Origin: Porphyridium purpureum
Lineage: Eukaryota; Rhodophyta; Bangiophyceae; Porphyridiales; Porphyridiaceae
Reading direction: 5' to 3'
Assembly: GCA_008690995.1 (NCBI GenBank)
Contig: VRMN01000001.1
Location: 2,790,001-2,854,000, forward strand
DNA length: 64,000 nucleotides
In this document: one piece after another, positions 59,849 through 64,000 of the stretch
Layout: every line of letters starts with the position of its first letter
Position numbering within the stretch: the first letter of the stretch is position 1
Notes under the pieces: model-generated
Database searches by the model: none
What the model saw: only the letters and a program-made list of their open reading frames with translations
What the model was told of the DNA's origin: nothing
Made by a program: the position numbers and the translations under genes

Positions 59849-60050
59849 CGTAACCTACCGACTCTACACCATGCACGGACACACCCTCTCGCTCTTTCCG
59901 CTTCGTCTCTCTTCTTCGTCTCCTCTTGAACAGCTTCGATTTAAGTGGTGTCAGGTCACGGATGTGTTTAGGCTGGGACACGAACGTCAAGAACACGCGC
60001 GGGGGTGTGTTGTTGGACGTCGGTGCGCTTCCTGTGGTTGATTGGCTGGC

Positions 60051-60716
60051 ATGGCATCCAAGGGAGATGCGCGCGCGGCAGACCATGAAAGTTTGGAAAA
60101 GTTATTGGATGACCTTGGGAAGGAGCACTATGTTGATCCAAAAGTTGCCACGCATGCACAGCGGCAGAAGAAGCGCTCCCAGAACCGCGTCTGGACAAGT
60201 CGGCTGATCGGGGCAACGCTTGGCATTGCGTTCGTATGGCTAATTATTGTAACCGCTCTGGGCGCGAGCATTGGCTATGCGTTCAGTCGGCCATCGCAGA
60301 CGTCACAGTTTTGTTCCGTCGTGTCGTACGCGTGGACGCAGTCTATGGCTCGGTGCGATGAGCTCGTTGCCCTGCCTGAGAGTGATAGTTCCATGTCACC
60401 ACCGACGCAGATTACACGCCAGTGCGAAGGGCGCGACGCAACAAATAATTCGCGTGCGTCGCTGAGCGTTGAAACCATCGTCCTGCAAGATGGCGTCGCG
60501 TGGAGTTGGCAGACCCAAAACTTTGAGGACGGGCCGTACATCGGCACAGTCATTACTCTCGCCGGAATTTATTCCAATAGCTCATTCGACGGTGCGTTAG
60601 GGGTCACGGGCGGCGTCGGCATGCTGGGTACCAACTTTGCCGGCTCATGCTTAGTTCAATCGGACTCGAATGACCCGGATACCGTCATGTATTCTATGGA
60701 CTTATTGGTCTGCTGA
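60051..60716 (+). CDS. Single-pass membrane protein with small C-terminal domain, unknown
   Basis: 221 aa from the ATG at 60051; an in-frame TTG nine bases before is less likely. A charged cytosolic N-terminus (about 1-48) precedes one membrane segment LIGATLGIAFVWLIIVTALGASIGYAF (about 52-78), without a cleavage site, so likely a type II protein. The rest has Cys residues, possible N-glycosylation sites (NNSR, YSNSS) and beta-rich sequence. The end, GALGVTGGVGMLGTNFAGSCLVQSD, is reminiscent of the GxTGGxG region of dirigent/allene-oxide-cyclase-type barrels, a weak resemblance. It ends in TGA. Confidence 0.7.
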   Translation: MASKGDARAADHESLEKLLDDLGKEHYVDPKVATHAQRQKKRSQNRVWTSRLIGATLGIAFVWLIIVTALGASIGYAFSRPSQTSQFCSVVSYAWTQSMARCDELVALPESDSSMSPPTQITRQCEGRDATNNSRASLSVETIVLQDGVAWSWQTQNFEDGPYIGTVITLAGIYSNSSFDGALGVTGGVGMLGTNFAGSCLVQSDSNDPDTVMYSMDLLVC

Positions 60717-60822
60717 ATGGTCCTGTCCGCCAGGCATGACGGCTCTTCCAAAATGTCTCACTCTTTTTGTTACCACTCCTGGGAGGAAGGAATAAAGTCT
60801 CTAACTTGGAACGGCGCTTCTC

Positions 60823-61869
60823 ATGGCAAGCGACCCGCAGGAAGCCACGGCGCACTCTGATCCGAGCAGTGTCGAGGTGGATACAAGCAAAGCTCTTCCG
60901 TTAGCTTCCGGTACGGCACAGGATGAATCCTTCGCATGCACGCGAGCTTGGGAGCGGCATTTGTTTGTCATCACCGCACCACGCGAGTTGCTGCAAAACG
61001 GCACCGCAGTCGACCGGATTACGGCACCCGACTGGGCGAGCGGCACGGGGTATGTGGCCAACGGAGCGCGACGGACCTTGTTTCGTGCTCGGACACAGGC
61101 CAAAGGTGATCCGCAGGCAGAAGTGCAGCTGTATGAATTGAGCAGCTTTGAACCGGATTTTGGGTCATGGCTTTTCGTGCGGACGGACGTCGATCGTGAT
61201 GCTGCGCTCGCAGCCGGAAAACAGGATGTCCTGCCTGCGGGCGTCATTGAGCGGGATGGAAGGCTGTACCATCTCACGCGCTTTGACGCGTGCTTTTTGC
61301 TGCTTCCGGTGCTGAGCCAACCTGAACATCGCGGCGTGTTCCAGCCCATGGACGCAATCTTTGAGGCACCATATGCGCGTGAGGTGGCAGATTACGCATC
61401 GCACGCGCGCATGCAGCGCTTGTGCGATACGCAGGATATTGGCGAGGGTGAATTCGTGTATCGCCTGAACGAGCAGAAAGTGCTTGATTGGATCAGCATC
61501 AAGTTGCGGCTCCTGCTGGCACTTCTAAAGAAAGGACGCCAGCCCAGCTCAGCGCACGGTGATGCTCTGGATCTCTTGGCCATGAATCTGGCCCCCGAAT
61601 GGATGGAGAAGGTGCGAAGAGCAGATCCAGAGTTGGCCGCAATGAATGCCGAGACCGGTGCGACAGTATGTGAATCAGAAGAAAAGCCATTTCTTGAAGA
61701 TGTAGTCAACTACCAAAGCATGTACCAGTCAGGCTCCGGTGGCGGAACTGGCGGTGAGCCTACCTCGAACGCGCCTGCCGCAAAGCGGGCCAAGCGAAGC
61801 ATAGACACGAAGCTTGCAAAAAGCTCGAAGAGTTCCAAGAGCATCACGTCCTTTTTCGGAAAGAAGTGA
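60823..61869 (+). CDS. RNASEH2B: Ribonuclease H2 subunit B
   Basis: 348 aa. RNase H2 removes ribonucleotides from DNA; subunit B is the non-catalytic partner of A and C. RLYHLTRFDACFLLLPVLSQPEHRGVFQPMDAIF is the conserved heart (compare human FDPLFLLLPYL). The preceding barrel part (LFRARTQAKGDPQAEVQLYELSSFEPDFGSWLFV) contacts subunit C. A winged-helix-like domain follows (LDWISIKLRLLLALLKKG... DLLAMNLAPEWM). The last residues SKSITSFFGKK form a PCNA-binding PIP box, as at the end of the human protein. It starts at an ATG and ends in TGA. Confidence 0.92.
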   Translation: MASDPQEATAHSDPSSVEVDTSKALPLASGTAQDESFACTRAWERHLFVITAPRELLQNGTAVDRITAPDWASGTGYVANGARRTLFRARTQAKGDPQAEVQLYELSSFEPDFGSWLFVRTDVDRDAALAAGKQDVLPAGVIERDGRLYHLTRFDACFLLLPVLSQPEHRGVFQPMDAIFEAPYAREVADYASHARMQRLCDTQDIGEGEFVYRLNEQKVLDWISIKLRLLLALLKKGRQPSSAHGDALDLLAMNLAPEWMEKVRRADPELAAMNAETGATVCESEEKPFLEDVVNYQSMYQSGSGGGTGGEPTSNAPAAKRAKRSIDTKLAKSSKSSKSITSFFGKK

Positions 61870-62286
61870 CGGCTCGCGTTATCGAGACAATGTCTCTGAT
61901 GCCAATTGGACCTGCAAGACTTGCATTTCAATTGTGGGTATTGTAACGAGCTCACACGATAGATTTTCTTACTATTTAACGTTAAAGGATAGCTTTCGCG
62001 CTTGCTCCGCATATCAGTTCATTCACTCTTTCACTCGATTCTCAGACGGCCGCACCTACTTCGATCTTTAATACGTCACCTTCACAACCACAACTTGAAC
62101 CAGCTTTGGATCGCAAGACGCTGCCTTGTCCACGCTTGCCAAGTGCGCGATACACTTTCGCAAACTGTGGCGACGCTGCCATCAAGCTCATCAGGCGGAA
62201 GCTGTCGACAGCTTCGGAGACGAGCAAGAGGCAGTGAAAAGATCTTCCGGAATCGAGACCCAGAGCACGAACCTTTGTTGACGACT
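61870..62286. other. Gap between RNase H2B and FAD monooxygenase genes
   Basis: 417 bp, AT-richer in its first half. The frame of the next gene is open back to 62002 but lacks an ATG before 62287, so this part is probably its untranslated leader. Confidence 0.5.
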
Positions 62287-63708
62287 ATGGGATCGGCAGG
62301 CGAAGCGGCGTTCGGCAGACCACTGGCCTTTCTCGTCGGATGTGTTCAGAGACCTTCTGTCTCAACCGCAACCCCACGCAAAAGTCGTGAAAGGATTCGC
62401 ATGTGTCGCCAGCCAGAGTCGCACGTAATCCGTGTGGTCGGCGCCGGTGTAGCTGGGCTCGCGACCGCGCTGGCTGTGCTGCACCTGGACGCTGGTTCCA
62501 AGAGGGTGGTGCGTCGAGTGCTAATTTATGATCAAGCCGAGAATGAGACCCAGCTGCTGGCAGACGCGGGAGCTGCCCTCAACTTGAATGGAGGTGTCGC
62601 CGTTCTGCAAAGATTGGGGTTGTTGGAACGCTTGCGTGACGCTGGCATCACGAATTCGAGCGCGACATCAACATTGGTGAATGGCGAAGGGAACGAGCGC
62701 CAGCTCTTTAGGATTGATTTCAGTCGTTTTCGCGACAAAGCACGTTCATTGGTAGCGAAAGATGGCAAACAGGTGACGCTTTGCATCATGCGAAAGGCAC
62801 TGCTTGCTCTTCTCTTAAACGCCGTACTTCAGGATCCTCGAGCCGAAATCAAGTACGGGGCTAAACTCAAGGGGTGTCGTGAAGACGGCGTTTTGGAATT
62901 CGCTGACGGTTCCGTTTCGGAACCGTGCACAGTGTGCATTGGAGCCGACGGAATTCGTTCGAGTGTGCGAGCATTTGTGCTAAATAAGAAAATTGGTGAC
63001 CGGCCGATTTACACAAACATTCGCGTCGTTTTTGCGATTGGTCCGAAGAGATCTCGCATCGAGTCACATCGAGCAGACGACGCCGAACTGAAGCAGTACT
63101 TCAGCGACAGATTCTTTATGCTTTGCTTCACAGGTGGTTGTGGACCAGGCGTCTGCCAAGACATCGTGGCGTTGGTTTTTCGAGACAAATCTGCGGACTT
63201 TGAGAATCCATCATATCGGCGCTGGGATGAAGAAGCCGTGAAAAAGGACGCCTTAGAGCGCATCGCACAAATTACAGTCCCGGCGGATGTTCGCAAATGC
63301 CTCCAACACGCCGACCAATGGATTTCAATACCAGTATTCCAGCGTCGGCCAATACGGCAATGGTCACGTGGAAGATATGTGCTGGTCGGTGACGCAGCAC
63401 ACGCCAGCGCTCCCTTCCTCGGACAAGGGGCAAATCAAGCAATTCAGGATGCTTATTGCCTAGCTACGGAATTGGTTTCGAAGTTGGATAGCGAGAGCTA
63501 CACGGATCTCGAACCGGCCTTCAGACGCTACACGACAAAGCGGTTTCTGCCAACGACAAAGATCATCATTGAAAGCGTCTTGATCGGCTCCATTGAAGCC
63601 CCAGCAGGTGCTCTGGGCGTGATCTTTCGTAACGCGCTTTTCTCCATGCTTGGTAGACTTGGCGTTCCAGAAAAGGTGTATGTGAGTGGGGCGTTGCCGC
63701 GAGTATGA
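62287..63708 (+). CDS. FAD-dependent monooxygenase, zeaxanthin-epoxidase/UbiH-like
   Basis: 473 aa from the first ATG. MGSAGEAAFGRPLAFLVG and the next 30 residues, rich in Ser, Arg and Thr with early Phe, look like a plastid leader. IRVVGAGVAGLATALAVLHLD (48-68) binds the FAD adenine. TVCIGADGIRSSVR is the DG motif and GRYVLVGDAAHASAPFLGQGANQAIQDAYCLA is the GD motif that closes the flavin site. Such flavoproteins hydroxylate or epoxidise aromatic or isoprenoid substrates. Similarity to zeaxanthin epoxidases fits a carotenoid role, but there is no FHA domain and the substrate is unproven. It ends in TGA. Confidence 0.85.
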   Translation: MGSAGEAAFGRPLAFLVGCVQRPSVSTATPRKSRERIRMCRQPESHVIRVVGAGVAGLATALAVLHLDAGSKRVVRRVLIYDQAENETQLLADAGAALNLNGGVAVLQRLGLLERLRDAGITNSSATSTLVNGEGNERQLFRIDFSRFRDKARSLVAKDGKQVTLCIMRKALLALLLNAVLQDPRAEIKYGAKLKGCREDGVLEFADGSVSEPCTVCIGADGIRSSVRAFVLNKKIGDRPIYTNIRVVFAIGPKRSRIESHRADDAELKQYFSDRFFMLCFTGGCGPGVCQDIVALVFRDKSADFENPSYRRWDEEAVKKDALERIAQITVPADVRKCLQHADQWISIPVFQRRPIRQWSRGRYVLVGDAAHASAPFLGQGANQAIQDAYCLATELVSKLDSESYTDLEPAFRRYTTKRFLPTTKIIIESVLIGSIEAPAGALGVIFRNALFSMLGRLGVPEKVYVSGALPRV

Positions 63709-63787
63709 GAGGCCAAAACATGATGATTGGACCCTTTTTCTTTAGTTGCTTCACTTTGAACCCTCATGTTCTCCGTTCCTGGAATTT

Positions 63788-64000
63788 CTACTTGTTAGTT
63801 TCTTCAACAGCCGAGTAAAAAAGCATGTAGCCCGTCGTGCTCGTAAAAGCAAAATGGTACATGTTACCAAAGGCGCGATTTACGGCCGCCTCACTGCGAA
63901 GTTCCACAACATCATCGTCAAAGAGTACCCATCGCGGACCGGACCTGACAAGAGCAATGTAGTGACCGTGCCCGGCATTCATTCCGATGTGCACTACGAT
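63788..64000 (-). CDS. Ubiquitin-specific protease, C-terminal end only (USP12/46-like)
   Basis: Partial: the frame runs off the right edge. The 70 visible residues are the His box of ubiquitin C-terminal hydrolases. VVHIGMNAGHGHYIALVRS contains the catalytic His, WVLFDDDVVELRSEAAVNRAFGN the Asp-rich loop of the USP12/USP46/yeast Ubp9-13 group, and STTGYMLFYSAVEE the closing strand. The deubiquitinase would be cytosolic, usually activated by WD40 partners. It ends in TAA. It is convergent with the FAD monooxygenase, 79 bp apart. Confidence 0.88.
   Translation of the reverse strand: MVVHIGMNAGHGHYIALVRSGPRWVLFDDDVVELRSEAAVNRAFGNMYHFAFTSTTGYMLFYSAVEETNK

Noticed and set aside
1-64000. CRISPR array, rRNA genes, LTR element
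   Set aside because: No regularly spaced repeats, no rRNA-like sequence and no long terminal repeat pair were seen. The only repeats are microsatellites, the 21-bp repeat and the Tc1 element ends.

Overview
The window looks like nuclear DNA of a unicellular red alga, most like Porphyridium. Long single-exon genes sit on both strands about 2-2.5 kb apart, and only one convincing spliceosomal intron was found. Plant-type GDP-mannose 3,5-epimerase is present. Several predicted plastid proteins start with short leaders carrying a Phe within the first residues, as in red algal transit peptides. The rest is ordinary eukaryotic machinery: RNA polymerase II, prefoldin, complex I, mitochondrial EF-G2, RNase H2 and a deubiquitinase. 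The species is an inference from these traits, not from a search.

Layout. 1-1.5 kb: no gene seen. 1.5-2.4: GNAT acetyltransferase. 2.8-4.25: Tc1-type DNA transposon with terminal and subterminal repeats and a damaged DD34E transposase. 4.6-5.4: short-chain dehydrogenase without the usual Tyr. 5.4-7.1: FAM114-like gene cut by one in-frame TAG. 7.2-10.9: coding-like fragments in changing frames. 10.9-13.1: IGHMBP2/UPF1-type helicase. 13.3-18.5: RPB2 carrying a 492-residue intein. 19.1-20.0: GPN2, divergent from RPB2. 20-23: no firm gene. 23.1-25.9: plastid-type S1 protein and GDP-mannose epimerase, divergent. 26.6-28.9: disordered protein with an eIF4E-binding-like motif. 31.0-33.9: helical-repeat protein. 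34.5-35.6: MacB/LolD-like ABC ATPase. 35.8-36.9: FCP1-like phosphatase domain gene (two exons). 37.4: prefoldin 4. 38.3-40.4: coiled-coil protein and a plastid NAD(P)-binding protein. 40.4-42.9: decayed coding-like sequence. 43.3-49.0: rhomboid protease, GH47 mannosidase and FAD oxidoreductase. 50.2-53.4: small unknown protein, PNPOx-like protein, TPR co-chaperone and another unknown. 54.8-59.8: NDUFA8-type subunit, mitochondrial EF-G2, MOSC/mARC-like protein and PITH protein. 60.0-63.7: single-pass membrane protein, RNase H2 subunit B and FAD monooxygenase. The right edge cuts through the C-terminus of a USP12/46-like deubiquitinase.

The most striking object is the intein in the second-largest subunit of RNA polymerase II. 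It lies in the most conserved stretch of the protein, with all main splicing residues visible but one endonuclease acidic residue replaced by Asn. Every Pol II would depend on this splicing reaction. The gene shares its upstream region with GPN2, a GTPase of the family that assembles and imports Pol II. A second signal is the repeated octamer GTACAGTG, seen almost only between genes, usually about 75-130 bp upstream of start codons, twice as a 22-bp perfect palindrome. All calls come from reading the sequence; no database search was made.
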